Source of the DNA: UBA10677 sp045654245
Lineage (GTDB): Bacteria > Bacillota > Clostridia > Christensenellales > Pumilibacteraceae
Direction of reading: 5' to 3'
DNA length: 33,450 bases
Assembly (NCBI GenBank): GCA_045654245.1
Contig: JAZOMX010000051.1
Location: forward strand, 1 to 33,450
The notes under the pieces are model-generated. The model was not told the origin of the DNA, searched no databases, and saw only the letters and a list, made by a program, of their open reading frames with translations. Of this stretch, positions 15,823 through 24,567 are shown piece after piece; the stretch's first letter is position 1; each line of letters starts with the position of its first letter. The translations under genes and the position numbers were made by a program.

Positions 15823-17079
15823 ATGATAAACATACCAAAAGGAACTAAAGACGTCCTGCCGTACGAGAGTTACAAGTGGCAGTTCGTTGAAGGCAAAGCA
15901 AGAGAAATTGCTCGCCTATATAATTTCCACGAAATAAGAACGCCGGCATTTGAACACACGGAATTATTTACTCGTTCAATAGGCGACGATACCGACGTGG
16001 TAAAAAAAGAAATGTATACTTTCCTAGACAAGGGAAAACGCTCGATTACGCTTAAACCCGAAGGAACTGCTCCAGTTGCTCGTTCTTTCGTAGAAAATGC
16101 GTTAGATGCTTGTTCATTACCGCTTAAAATGTACTATATTACGCCTGTGTTCCGATATGAAAATCCGCAGGCTGGAAGACTTCGCGAACATCACCAGTTC
16201 GGTGTAGAGGTGTACGGTGGCGACAATGCGTACCTTGATTACGAAGTAATTAGCATAGCGCATAAATTTTTATCTTCGCTTGGCGTTAAGGGACTCGTTC
16301 TGAACCTTAATAGTATCGGATGCGAGAAATGCCGTGGCGAGTACAACAAAGCGCTTAAAGAATATCTGCAAGCCCGTTTGGACGATATGTGCCCAACTTG
16401 TAGAGAGCGTTTCGTAAACAATCCGCTAAGAATTTTAGATTGCAAAGTTGACGGCTGTAAAGAAATCGTCAAAGGTGCACCCAAGATTATCGATTATATT
16501 TGTGACGATTGTCGCGAGCATATGGGCGCTCTTGAAAAACTTTTACAAAACGGTGGAATCGAATACGAGGTTAACCCGAATATCGTAAGAGGTCTTGATT
16601 ACTATACTAAAACGGTTTTTGAGTTCGTAACGACGATGCTTGGTTCTCAAGGAACAGTTTGCGGAGGAGGAAGATATAATCATCTCGTTGAAAGCGTTGG
16701 TGGAAAGCCTACTCCTTGCGTTGGATTTGGTCTTGGTCTCGAGCGACTTATTATGTTACTTGATGCCGTTGGAATTCAAATAGAAAATACCGACAAGCCA
16801 GAACTTTTCGTCGTTTCGCAAAATCAGTTGCTTATCGAAGAGTGTATGAAGATAGTTAAAAATCTTCGTGACGGTGGAATTTCTGCCGAGACTGAATACA
16901 CGGGGCGTAGCGTAAAAGCGCAGTTTAGATACGCTGATAAAATCGGTGCTAAAAGAGTAGTCGTAATCGGCGATAGTGAAATAGAAAGTGGCGAAGTTAA
17001 TATAAAAAATCTTGCTACGGGTGAGCAGGAAAAAATTAAGTTAAGTGAAATCGTAAACTATATAATGGAGAAAAGATAA
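15823..17079 (+). CDS. hisS: Histidyl-tRNA synthetase, 418 aa
   Basis: This class II synthetase charges tRNA-His. Motif 1 surroundings (PKGTKDVLPYESYKWQFVE), the ATP-binding TLKPEGTAPVARSF, motif 2 (FRYENPQAGRLREHHQFGVE), the histidine-specific RGLDYYTKTVFEF and motif 3 (GFGLGLERLIMLL) are all present. An anticodon-binding domain follows. Between residues about 165 and 235 there is a cysteine-rich segment with paired CxxC motifs (CEKC, CPTC, CDDC) typical of clostridial HisRS and possibly metal-binding. It starts 14 bases after hslU with a CGGAG site. Its TAA overlaps the aspS ATG. Confidence 0.96.
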   Translation: MINIPKGTKDVLPYESYKWQFVEGKAREIARLYNFHEIRTPAFEHTELFTRSIGDDTDVVKKEMYTFLDKGKRSITLKPEGTAPVARSFVENALDACSLPLKMYYITPVFRYENPQAGRLREHHQFGVEVYGGDNAYLDYEVISIAHKFLSSLGVKGLVLNLNSIGCEKCRGEYNKALKEYLQARLDDMCPTCRERFVNNPLRILDCKVDGCKEIVKGAPKIIDYICDDCREHMGALEKLLQNGGIEYEVNPNIVRGLDYYTKTVFEFVTTMLGSQGTVCGGGRYNHLVESVGGKPTPCVGFGLGLERLIMLLDAVGIQIENTDKPELFVVSQNQLLIEECMKIVKNLRDGGISAETEYTGRSVKAQFRYADKIGAKRVVVIGDSEIESGEVNIKNLATGEQEKIKLSEIVNYIMEKR

Positions 17080-18878
17080 TGGCAGAGTTTTTAGGACAAA
17101 TGAAACGCAGTAACTACTGTGGACAAATTACTGAAAAAGAAGTTGGAAAAGAATTGACCGTAATGGGTTGGGCTGCAAAGCGTCGTGACCTAGGCGGACT
17201 AATTTTCGTTGACCTTCGTGACCGTACGGGAATTTTGCAAGTCGTTTTCGATGCATCCGTTGCATCCGCTGAAAGTTTTGCAAAAGCGGAGAGCATTAGA
17301 AGCGAGTACGTTCTTGCAATTACCGGTACGCTTCGCAAAAGAAGTGAAGAATCTATCAACCCCAAAATTGAGACGGGTACCGTTGAACTCGTAGCAACCG
17401 AACTTAAAATTCTTTCGGATGCTGAAACGCCTCCTTTTGCTATCGAAGACAACTCGGTTGTAAACGAGGCTGTAAGACTTAAGTATAGATATCTCGACCT
17501 CCGTACTTCGTCTTTCCAAAATCGTTTTAGATTGAGAAGTGAGGCAAGCAAAATTATTCGTAATTATATGTACGATAATAACTTCCTCGAAGTTGAAACT
17601 CCTTTCCTTGGAAAATCTACGCCCGAGGGTGCGAGAGACTACCTTGTTCCGAGCAGAGTTCACCCCGGTTCGTTCTACGCATTACCCCAGTCTCCGCAAC
17701 TTTACAAGCAGTTGCTTATGGTAGGCGGTTTCGATAGATATTTCCAAATCGCTCGTTGCTTCCGTGACGAGGACCTTCGTGCTAATCGTCAGCCTGAATT
17801 TACGCAGGTTGATATGGAAATGTCTTTCGTTGACAGCGAAGAAGACGTAATGCAAATTGCGGAAAATATGATTAAGAAAGTCTTTAAAGAGACGATTAAC
17901 TACGATTTGCCCGAAAAAATTAGAAGAATGACCTATAAAGAGGCGATGGACCGCTTTGGTTCAGACAAGCCTGATACTCGTTTCGGACTTGAACTCGTTG
18001 ACGTCTCCGATATCGTAAAAGATTGTGGTTTCCAAGTATTCTCGGGCGCTGTTAAGAACGGCGGTAGCGTTCGTCTTATCAACGCAAAGGGATTCTATAA
18101 GAGTGAAAATCCTATTCTTTCTCGCCGTGATATCGATGCTTTAACCGATTTCGTTAAGACCTATAAGGCAAAAGGTCTTGCTTGGATTGCTATGAAAGAA
18201 GAGGGTATGCAGTCGGCTATTACCAAGTTTATGGATGAAGAAACCGTAAATGCAATTCTTAAGGCTGCAAACGCTGAAACTGGCGACGTTATTTTCTTCT
18301 GCGCAGATAAGAACGATATCGTTTACGCATCGCTTGGTGCACTTCGTCTCCACCTTGCTGAAATGGCTGGACTTATCGACAATAACACCTACGATATTTT
18401 GTGGGTAACGGAATTCCCGATGTTTGAATGGAGCCCTGAAGAAAAGCGTTACGTTGCCGTTCATCACCCGTTCACTTCGCCCAAGACCGAAGATTTGCCC
18501 CTTATTGATACTGACCCGATGAAGGTCAGAGCAAAGGCGTACGACCTCGTTATTAACGGTCAAGAGGCTGGTGGCGGAAGTATTCGTATTCACTCGCGCG
18601 AAATTCAAAAGAAGATGTTTAACGTGCTTGGATTTAACGACGAGCAGATTGAAGAGCGCTTTGGTTTCTTTGTAAATGCGTTCAACTATGGAACGCCTCC
18701 TCACGGCGGTCTCGCTTTCGGTTTAGATAGACTAATTATGCTATTGTCGAAAACCGATAATATTAAGGACGTTATTGCGTTCCCGAAGGTACAAAACGCA
18801 TCTGACCTTATGACCGAAGCACCTGCGCCCGTCGAGGCAAAGCAACTTAAAGAACTCGCTATCAAGATAAATGAGTAA
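17079..18878 (+). CDS. aspS: Aspartyl-tRNA synthetase, bacterial type, 599 aa
   Basis: This class II synthetase charges tRNA-Asp. It has an N-terminal OB-fold anticodon domain (VMGWAAKRRDLGGLIFVDLR), a class II core with FLEVETPFLGKSTPEGARDY, PQSPQLYKQLLMVGG and motif 2 FQIARCFRDEDLRANRQPEF, an inserted GAD domain (about residues 290-420), and motif 3 FGLDRLIMLL. Length and the GAD insert mark the bacterial form. Pairing with hisS is widely conserved in Bacillota. It is joined to hisS by TAATG and overlaps the following gene by eight bases. Whether it also charges tRNA-Asn cannot be decided from the window. Confidence 0.96.
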   Translation: MAEFLGQMKRSNYCGQITEKEVGKELTVMGWAAKRRDLGGLIFVDLRDRTGILQVVFDASVASAESFAKAESIRSEYVLAITGTLRKRSEESINPKIETGTVELVATELKILSDAETPPFAIEDNSVVNEAVRLKYRYLDLRTSSFQNRFRLRSEASKIIRNYMYDNNFLEVETPFLGKSTPEGARDYLVPSRVHPGSFYALPQSPQLYKQLLMVGGFDRYFQIARCFRDEDLRANRQPEFTQVDMEMSFVDSEEDVMQIAENMIKKVFKETINYDLPEKIRRMTYKEAMDRFGSDKPDTRFGLELVDVSDIVKDCGFQVFSGAVKNGGSVRLINAKGFYKSENPILSRRDIDALTDFVKTYKAKGLAWIAMKEEGMQSAITKFMDEETVNAILKAANAETGDVIFFCADKNDIVYASLGALRLHLAEMAGLIDNNTYDILWVTEFPMFEWSPEEKRYVAVHHPFTSPKTEDLPLIDTDPMKVRAKAYDLVINGQEAGGGSIRIHSREIQKKMFNVLGFNDEQIEERFGFFVNAFNYGTPPHGGLAFGLDRLIMLLSKTDNIKDVIAFPKVQNASDLMTEAPAPVEAKQLKELAIKINE

Positions 18879-19308
18879 CGGTTGTCAAAGCGTAAAAACG
18901 GGTAGTGTAGTAAAAGTTAAAGGCGCTAGAGCATTCGTGAAGTTTGAAAAGACAATGGAGTGTAACGGTTGTAAAGCGTGTATGTTTGCGACTTCTAAAA
19001 AAGAAATCGTTTTACCTACAAAATCGTTGGACGGCGTAAAAAAAGGTGATACCGTTTCAGTAGAATTTCCGTCCGCTCGCCCGTCGCACGCCTGGCTTAT
19101 TTTGTTTGCTTTACCGTTATTTACACTACTCTTAGGCGTATTCGTTGCCTATTTATGCGATTTTTCGGATGGAATTACCGCCGTATGTTCGCTCGTGGGA
19201 CTTTTACTTGGTCTCGTGGTCGTGCTAATATTAGAAAAAGCGTATTTTTCCAAAAAATACCTAGCAAAAATACTAAAAATTATAGATGAAAATCAACAAG
19301 GAGAATAG
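18871..19308 (+). CDS. RseC/SoxR-reducing-system family membrane protein, 145 aa
   Basis: The protein matches the RseC/MucC family. It has a small N-terminal domain with a CNGCKAC cysteine cluster (about residues 31-37), then two membrane helices (about 70-92 and 96-117) in hairpin arrangement, then a basic cytosolic tail. In other bacteria such proteins occur next to Rnf electron-transport genes or act in SoxR reduction; the cysteines suggest redox or metal chemistry. In Clostridia the role is not established. It begins inside the end of aspS (ATGAGTAAC), so translation is probably coupled. It ends TAG, then AGA, then a TGA formed with the glyA start. Confidence 0.82.
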   Translation: MSNGCQSVKTGSVVKVKGARAFVKFEKTMECNGCKACMFATSKKEIVLPTKSLDGVKKGDTVSVEFPSARPSHAWLILFALPLFTLLLGVFVAYLCDFSDGITAVCSLVGLLLGLVVVLILEKAYFSKKYLAKILKIIDENQQGE

Positions 19309-19310
19309 AG

Positions 19311-20564
19311 ATGATTGACTTAAAATTAGTTTCGTCGGTTGACCCCGAAGTTGCTCAAAGTATGAAGAGAGAACTTTCTCGTCAGCAGAGCAATATTGAA
19401 CTTATCGCTAGTGAAAACTTCGTTAGTCCTGCCGTTATGGCTGCAGTTGGTTCGCACCTTACGAACAAATATGCGGAAGGATATAGCGGAAAGAGATATT
19501 ACGGTGGCTGTATGTACGTTGACGAGGTTGAAACGCTTGCTATCGAGCGCGCAAAACAACTTTTCGGTTGTGAACACGCAAACGTTCAACCGCATAGCGG
19601 AGCAAACGCAAACCTCGCTACTTTTTTCGCGCTACTTAACGTTGGAGATACCGTTTTGAGTATGAGTCTTGCTCACGGTGGACACCTTTCTCACGGTAGT
19701 CCCGTAAATATTTCGGGTAAAGAATATAATATCGTTCCTTACGGCGTTGACGACGAAACCGAGACGATTGATTACGATAAAGTTGAAGAACTTGCCCTTA
19801 CTCATAAGCCCAAACTTATTCTTGCCGGCGCAAGCGCATATCCTAGAGTAATCGACTTTAAGCGTATGAGAGAAATTGCCGATAAGGTTGGCGCATACTT
19901 TATGGTTGATATCGCGCATATTGCAGGACTTATCGTAGCAGGACTTCATCCGTCTCCCGTTCCTTACGCAGACGTAGTAACGACTACGACGCATAAGACG
20001 CTTCGTGGACCTAGAGGCGGTATGATTATGTGCAAGGCTGAACTTGCTAAACAAATTGATAAAGCCGTTTTCCCCGGCACGCAGGGCGGTCCTCTTATGC
20101 ACGTTATTGCGGGTAAAGCGGTTGCTTTTAAAGAGGCTCTTTCGGACGAGTTTAAGGCTTATCAAGAGCAAGTTGTGAAAAACGCTGCGGCGCTTGCTGA
20201 TTCTCTTAAAAAGAACGGAATATCCCTCGTTTCTGGTGGAACGGACAATCACCTTATGCTCGTAAAAGTAAACGATTTTGATACTACGGGTAAAGAAATC
20301 GAGAAACTACTTGACGAGTGCAATATCACTGCGAATAAAAATGCAATCCCCAACGACCCTCAAACGCCCTTTATTACTAGCGGTATCCGTTTAGGAACTC
20401 CTGCCGCCACGACGAGAGGCTTTAAGGAAAAAGAAATGGAGAAGATTGGCGAACTTATTGCAAAAGTTATTAAGGAAAAAGAGAGCGCAGTACCTTTTGT
20501 TAAAGCAGAAGTTAAGAAACTTTGCGACGCATATCCCTTGTACGACGGAATTTGCAATCTATAA
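19311..20564 (+). CDS. glyA: Serine hydroxymethyltransferase, 417 aa
   Basis: GlyA interconverts serine and glycine while making 5,10-methylene-tetrahydrofolate, the main one-carbon source for thymidylate, purines and TrmFO. The PLP-binding lysine is Lys229 in TTTTHKTLRGPRGG. Other hallmarks are IELIASENFVSPAV, YAEGYSGKRYYGG, VQPHSGANAN and VDIAHIAGLI. Length is usual. It lies two bases after the RseC-like gene with an AAGGAG ribosome site, and runs into comEC 31 bases later without a promoter or terminator that I can see. Confidence 0.97.
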   Translation: MIDLKLVSSVDPEVAQSMKRELSRQQSNIELIASENFVSPAVMAAVGSHLTNKYAEGYSGKRYYGGCMYVDEVETLAIERAKQLFGCEHANVQPHSGANANLATFFALLNVGDTVLSMSLAHGGHLSHGSPVNISGKEYNIVPYGVDDETETIDYDKVEELALTHKPKLILAGASAYPRVIDFKRMREIADKVGAYFMVDIAHIAGLIVAGLHPSPVPYADVVTTTTHKTLRGPRGGMIMCKAELAKQIDKAVFPGTQGGPLMHVIAGKAVAFKEALSDEFKAYQEQVVKNAAALADSLKKNGISLVSGGTDNHLMLVKVNDFDTTGKEIEKLLDECNITANKNAIPNDPQTPFITSGIRLGTPAATTRGFKEKEMEKIGELIAKVIKEKESAVPFVKAEVKKLCDAYPLYDGICNL

Positions 20565-20595
20565 AGTAAAAGGTTAATTTTAAGGAAAACGAGTT

Positions 20596-22746
20596 ATGTG
20601 GAGAGTTGTTAATTTCAGAAGTTTTTTATTGGTTCTTCTGTGTACAATCTCGACGATAATCTCGTTTTCTTTTTTCGTTCAATGGTTAAAAGTTCTATCT
20701 ATTGCGCTGATTTTGACGGCTTTATTGATTTATGGAATAGTTCGATTTTTAGAAAAAGATTACGTAAAGGCTCTTGCTTTTGCGATTGCGCTTTTCTTTT
20801 CAATAGGTACTTTAACTGCGCTTGTCGTATCAACCAATACGAACTCAAAGGGCTTGACTGACGGAACGAATTACGAGTTTAAGGGTAAGATAGAAAAGTT
20901 GGTAGGAAACTCTAACGGCATATCTTTTATTCTTGATGGTATTTCGGCTGACGAGATTGAAACTGACGGTAAAGTGTTTTTATCGATAAACGCAAGTGAA
21001 AATTCTTCGTTGTCGTTTTTTAGAGAAGGGGATATAGTTTCCTTTTCTTCGTCGGTTAGAAAAGTCAATCGCACTTCGCCTACCAGCGATTCATACTTTT
21101 TTCGGAACGACATACGATATTATAGCAATATTGATGAAAGCGAATTATCTTTCGTTTCTTCGGATGCTGGATTATTCCAAAAAATGCGCGGAAAAATTCG
21201 TTCGTTACTATATTCTGAACTAGGCGAGTATGGAGCAATCGCTTACGGTATGATAATAGGCGACAAGGCAGATATAGACGACGGCGTAAGAAATTATTAC
21301 TCTGCAAGCGGGCTAGGTCATATTCTTGCTGTTTCGGGATTGCATATAGGTTTTATTACCCTAATCCTATCGTTTATAACGCGAAAATTAAAACTTGGAA
21401 AGAAGGTTGACTTAATAGTTCATTTCTTCGTTTTACTGTTCTATTGCTTTTTAGCCTCGTTCGCATTGTCCGTAATTAGGGCAAGCGTTATGTGTATTAT
21501 CGGAAAAATAGCGTATGCGTTTGGTAAGCGTCGTGACGGATTAAATTCACTTTGCTTTGCATTGTCGATAATACTTTTATTTTCGCCGTATTCACTTTTT
21601 GACGTTGGTTTTCAAATGAGCGCCTCAGCAACTTTAGGAATTATTACGCTGTCTAAACCGATTGAAAGATTACTAGATAAGTTTTGTCCGTCGTTTATTT
21701 CGAAGGCGCTTGCTTTGTCGTTGTCGGCACAAATAGGTATTGCGCCCGTGGTGTTATATCACTTTAATACTTTCCCTGTGTATTCCGTGCTAACTAACGT
21801 GTTAGTTGCGCCTTTAATAACGATAGGTTTTATTTCACTTACTACGGCGCTAGTTTTAGCGTTGATTATTACTCCGCTGAAATTTTTACTTTCAATAAGC
21901 GCAATACCGCTAGTTTTGCTTGACGATATAGCGTATATAGTATCGCTTTTACCGTTTGCTAATTTGATTTCTTACTCAATTACAGCCGTATTCGTTTCGC
22001 TCATTTTATATTTCGTAATGAGTGGATATTTTATGTTGCCAAAATTTAAGTGGATAGTGGTGTCAGTATGCGGAGTTTTATGTTTGACGCTATTCGGCGT
22101 GGGAAATATTCCATTTGATAAAAAGTATGAAATGGTAACTTATTCGGCGTATAAAGACGTTTCCGTTTTGATTCGTGGTGATAAAGACGGAAATATTTTA
22201 GTAGGAGATATTGCCTCGTATTCGGAAATAGAAGAAATGATGACTTTATCTAGAACTAGAGAAATCGATGCAATATATTTGACGGGTGTAAATACGGGAA
22301 CTCCAGATACGGTACGAAAAATTAATGAGAAATTTGGCGAAACGAAAGTTTTTATTCCTGCAAATACAAGCGAAGGCGCACTTTACTCAATGCTTAAAGC
22401 AGGAGTCGATTTTTACCTAATTTCAAACGCTGACGAGTTAAGTGGTGGAATTGATATAGTCTATGAAGATGGAGAATTTATAGGATATACGCACACGGAA
22501 AACGATATAACTACGTTGATTTTAGGACATAAAACTAGAGTTAATAAAGTGTCGCAGTCAACGATAAATGATTGTCATATCGTTCGCTGTTATTCATTTA
22601 GCGGAGAGTATTTTGATAGAATTTTTATTTCTAACTACGAAAATTCGTTCATAGATGAATTGCCTGAAAATGAAATTATCGTAGAAGATACGCCTATTGC
22701 AATCGATATATCGTCGGGCAAAGCAAAAGAACTTGTTAAAAATTAA
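20596..22746 (+). CDS. comEC: ComEC/Rec2-type DNA uptake channel, 716 aa, degenerate C-terminal domain
   Basis: ComEC forms the inner-membrane channel through which transforming DNA enters. There are two N-terminal helices (residues 10-50), a soluble OB-like domain, then the competence domain with AYGMIIGDKADID (217-229) and GHILAVSGLHIGF (241-253), a FALSVIRASVMC segment, and several further helices to about 500. The C-terminal 200 residues align in position with the metallo-beta-lactamase domain of Bacillus ComEC, but I find no HxHxDH motif; the equivalent place reads YLTGVNTGTPDTV. So the proposed nuclease activity is probably missing. ATG 20596 follows an AAGGA site. With dprA and comM in the same window, it supports competence for DNA uptake. 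Confidence 0.9.
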   Translation: MWRVVNFRSFLLVLLCTISTIISFSFFVQWLKVLSIALILTALLIYGIVRFLEKDYVKALAFAIALFFSIGTLTALVVSTNTNSKGLTDGTNYEFKGKIEKLVGNSNGISFILDGISADEIETDGKVFLSINASENSSLSFFREGDIVSFSSSVRKVNRTSPTSDSYFFRNDIRYYSNIDESELSFVSSDAGLFQKMRGKIRSLLYSELGEYGAIAYGMIIGDKADIDDGVRNYYSASGLGHILAVSGLHIGFITLILSFITRKLKLGKKVDLIVHFFVLLFYCFLASFALSVIRASVMCIIGKIAYAFGKRRDGLNSLCFALSIILLFSPYSLFDVGFQMSASATLGIITLSKPIERLLDKFCPSFISKALALSLSAQIGIAPVVLYHFNTFPVYSVLTNVLVAPLITIGFISLTTALVLALIITPLKFLLSISAIPLVLLDDIAYIVSLLPFANLISYSITAVFVSLILYFVMSGYFMLPKFKWIVVSVCGVLCLTLFGVGNIPFDKKYEMVTYSAYKDVSVLIRGDKDGNILVGDIASYSEIEEMMTLSRTREIDAIYLTGVNTGTPDTVRKINEKFGETKVFIPANTSEGALYSMLKAGVDFYLISNADELSGGIDIVYEDGEFIGYTHTENDITTLILGHKTRVNKVSQSTINDCHIVRCYSFSGEYFDRIFISNYENSFIDELPENEIIVEDTPIAIDISSGKAKELVKN

Positions 22747-22784
22747 AATTTCACCATACTTTCACACTAGATTATTGCATAAGA

Positions 22785-22813
22785 TTGACTAATAGGAGAA
22801 AAAGTGGTATTAT
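22785..22813 (+). promoter_or_regulatory. Promoter of the ABC exporter operon
   Basis: TTGACT (22785-22790), 17 bases, TATTAT (22808-22813), with a TGG extension before the -10 box. The expected start is near 22820, leaving a short leader with a GGAGG site before ATG 22837. Confidence 0.8.
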
Positions 22814-22836
22814 TTAAATGAAAATGGAGGGCAGTA

Positions 22837-24567
22837 ATGTTAAGAAAACTTTTTCCGTGTCTAAAGGGATATAAAGTGGCGACGATTTTGGCGCCACTGT
22901 TTATGATTCTTGAAGTCACGATGGAAGTTCTTATGCCTTTTGTAATGAAACTAATCATTGATAACGGAATAAACGCAGGGAATACCGTTTATTGTCTTAA
23001 AATGGGCGGTCTTATGATAGCGATGTCGATAGTTTCAATGATAGGCGGAGCGTGTTCGGGTAGATTTGCCTCCGTTGCCGCTACGGGATTTGCAAAAGGA
23101 ATAAGAAAAAAACTCTTCGACAAAATTCAAGAGTTTTCATTTTACAACGTAGATAAATATTCGCACGCGTCGCTTATGACGAGAATGACTACCGACGTTA
23201 ATAATACGCAAATGGCGTTTATGACGATTATTCGTATGTTGGTTCGTTCTCCGCTAATGCTCGTATTTGCTACCGTTATGGCGTTTTCGATTAGTTCGCG
23301 TCTTGCAATCGTATTTTTGTTTGCGATTCCTGTTTTGGGTGTATCGCTTTATTTAATTATGACGAAAGCGCATCCTAGATTTAAGGAAATGCTTAAGAAT
23401 TACGATGCATTAAACAGCGACGTTCAAGAGAACTTGACGGCTATTCATACGGTAAAATCGTATAATAGAGAGAACTTTGAAATTGACAAGTTTAAACAAT
23501 GTTCGTCTGCCGTTCGCAAAACGCAAGTAAAGGCTGAAAAATTAATCATTTTGAACGGACCGATTATGCAACTTTGTATGTATGGTTGTATGTTTGGAAT
23601 TTTCCTTTTCGGTGGTAAACTCGCTATCAACGGTAAAATGACTACGGGCGATATTACTAGTTTTTTAACTTACGTTATGCAAATTCTTATGTCGCTAATG
23701 ATGGTTGCAATGTCTTTCGTTCAACTAGTTCTTTCGCGCGCCTCGATTGGCCGTATCGTAGAAATACTTGACGAGGTTATTGATATCGACGACTCTAAAG
23801 CGAATAAGGAACTAAAAGTTCGTGACGGTAGTATTGAGTTTGAAAACGTGAAATTTAGTTATACTAAAAATAGCGATAATTTCGTTTTTGACGGACTAAA
23901 TCTTTCCATTAAGAGCGGAGAAACCGTGGGTATTATCGGCGGAACTGGTTCGGCAAAGAGTTCGCTCGTTCAACTAATTCCCCGCCTTTACGACGTAAGC
24001 GAGGGCTGTGTGAAAGTTGGTGGCGTTGACGTAAGAAAATATACGCTCAAAAACTTGCGAGACGAGGTTGCTATGGTGCTCCAAAAGAACGTTTTGTTTA
24101 GCGGAACGATTATCGAGAACCTAAAATGGGGTAACGAAAACGCGACGATGGAAGAAATCGAAAAAGCAACTAGAGCGGCTGATGCGCACGAGTTTATTTC
24201 TTCTTTCCCCGATGGATACAACACTTTCCTTGGTCAAGGCGGTGTAAACCTTTCAGGTGGACAAAAGCAAAGAATGTGTATTGCTCGAGCCTTGCTTAAA
24301 AACCCAAAGATTATTATTTTGGACGACTCTACTAGCGCCGTTGATACCGCTACGGACGCTAGAATTAGAAAAGCGTTCAAAGAAAACCTCGGCGACATTA
24401 CCACGCTTATTATTGCTCAAAGAATAAGTTCCGTTTGTGAGGCGGACAAAATCGTGGTTATGGACGACGGAAAAATAAATGGAGTAGGAACGCACGACGA
24501 ACTTATGCAGACAAATCAAATTTATCGTGAAGTTTATGATTCTCAGATGAAGGGGGTGGAAGAATAA
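22837..24567 (+). CDS. Heterodimeric ABC exporter subunit with degenerate ATP site, 576 aa
   Basis: A type IV exporter half-transporter: six membrane helices (residues about 15-305) fused to a nucleotide-binding domain. Walker A is GGTGSAKSS (368-376), with Ala where Gly is usual. The signature LSGGQ (472-476) is canonical. The Walker B end is LDDSTS, with Asp497 in place of the catalytic Glu, and the switch His is Gln528 (IIAQRIS). These changes mark the degenerate-site partner of heterodimeric exporters of the TM287/288 type; the next gene supplies the intact catalytic residues. Its own promoter makes it first in a two-gene operon, and its TAA overlaps the partner ATG. The substrate is unknown (drugs, lipids or peptides are possible). 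Confidence 0.93.
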   Translation: MLRKLFPCLKGYKVATILAPLFMILEVTMEVLMPFVMKLIIDNGINAGNTVYCLKMGGLMIAMSIVSMIGGACSGRFASVAATGFAKGIRKKLFDKIQEFSFYNVDKYSHASLMTRMTTDVNNTQMAFMTIIRMLVRSPLMLVFATVMAFSISSRLAIVFLFAIPVLGVSLYLIMTKAHPRFKEMLKNYDALNSDVQENLTAIHTVKSYNRENFEIDKFKQCSSAVRKTQVKAEKLIILNGPIMQLCMYGCMFGIFLFGGKLAINGKMTTGDITSFLTYVMQILMSLMMVAMSFVQLVLSRASIGRIVEILDEVIDIDDSKANKELKVRDGSIEFENVKFSYTKNSDNFVFDGLNLSIKSGETVGIIGGTGSAKSSLVQLIPRLYDVSEGCVKVGGVDVRKYTLKNLRDEVAMVLQKNVLFSGTIIENLKWGNENATMEEIEKATRAADAHEFISSFPDGYNTFLGQGGVNLSGGQKQRMCIARALLKNPKIIILDDSTSAVDTATDARIRKAFKENLGDITTLIIAQRISSVCEADKIVVMDDGKINGVGTHDELMQTNQIYREVYDSQMKGVEE

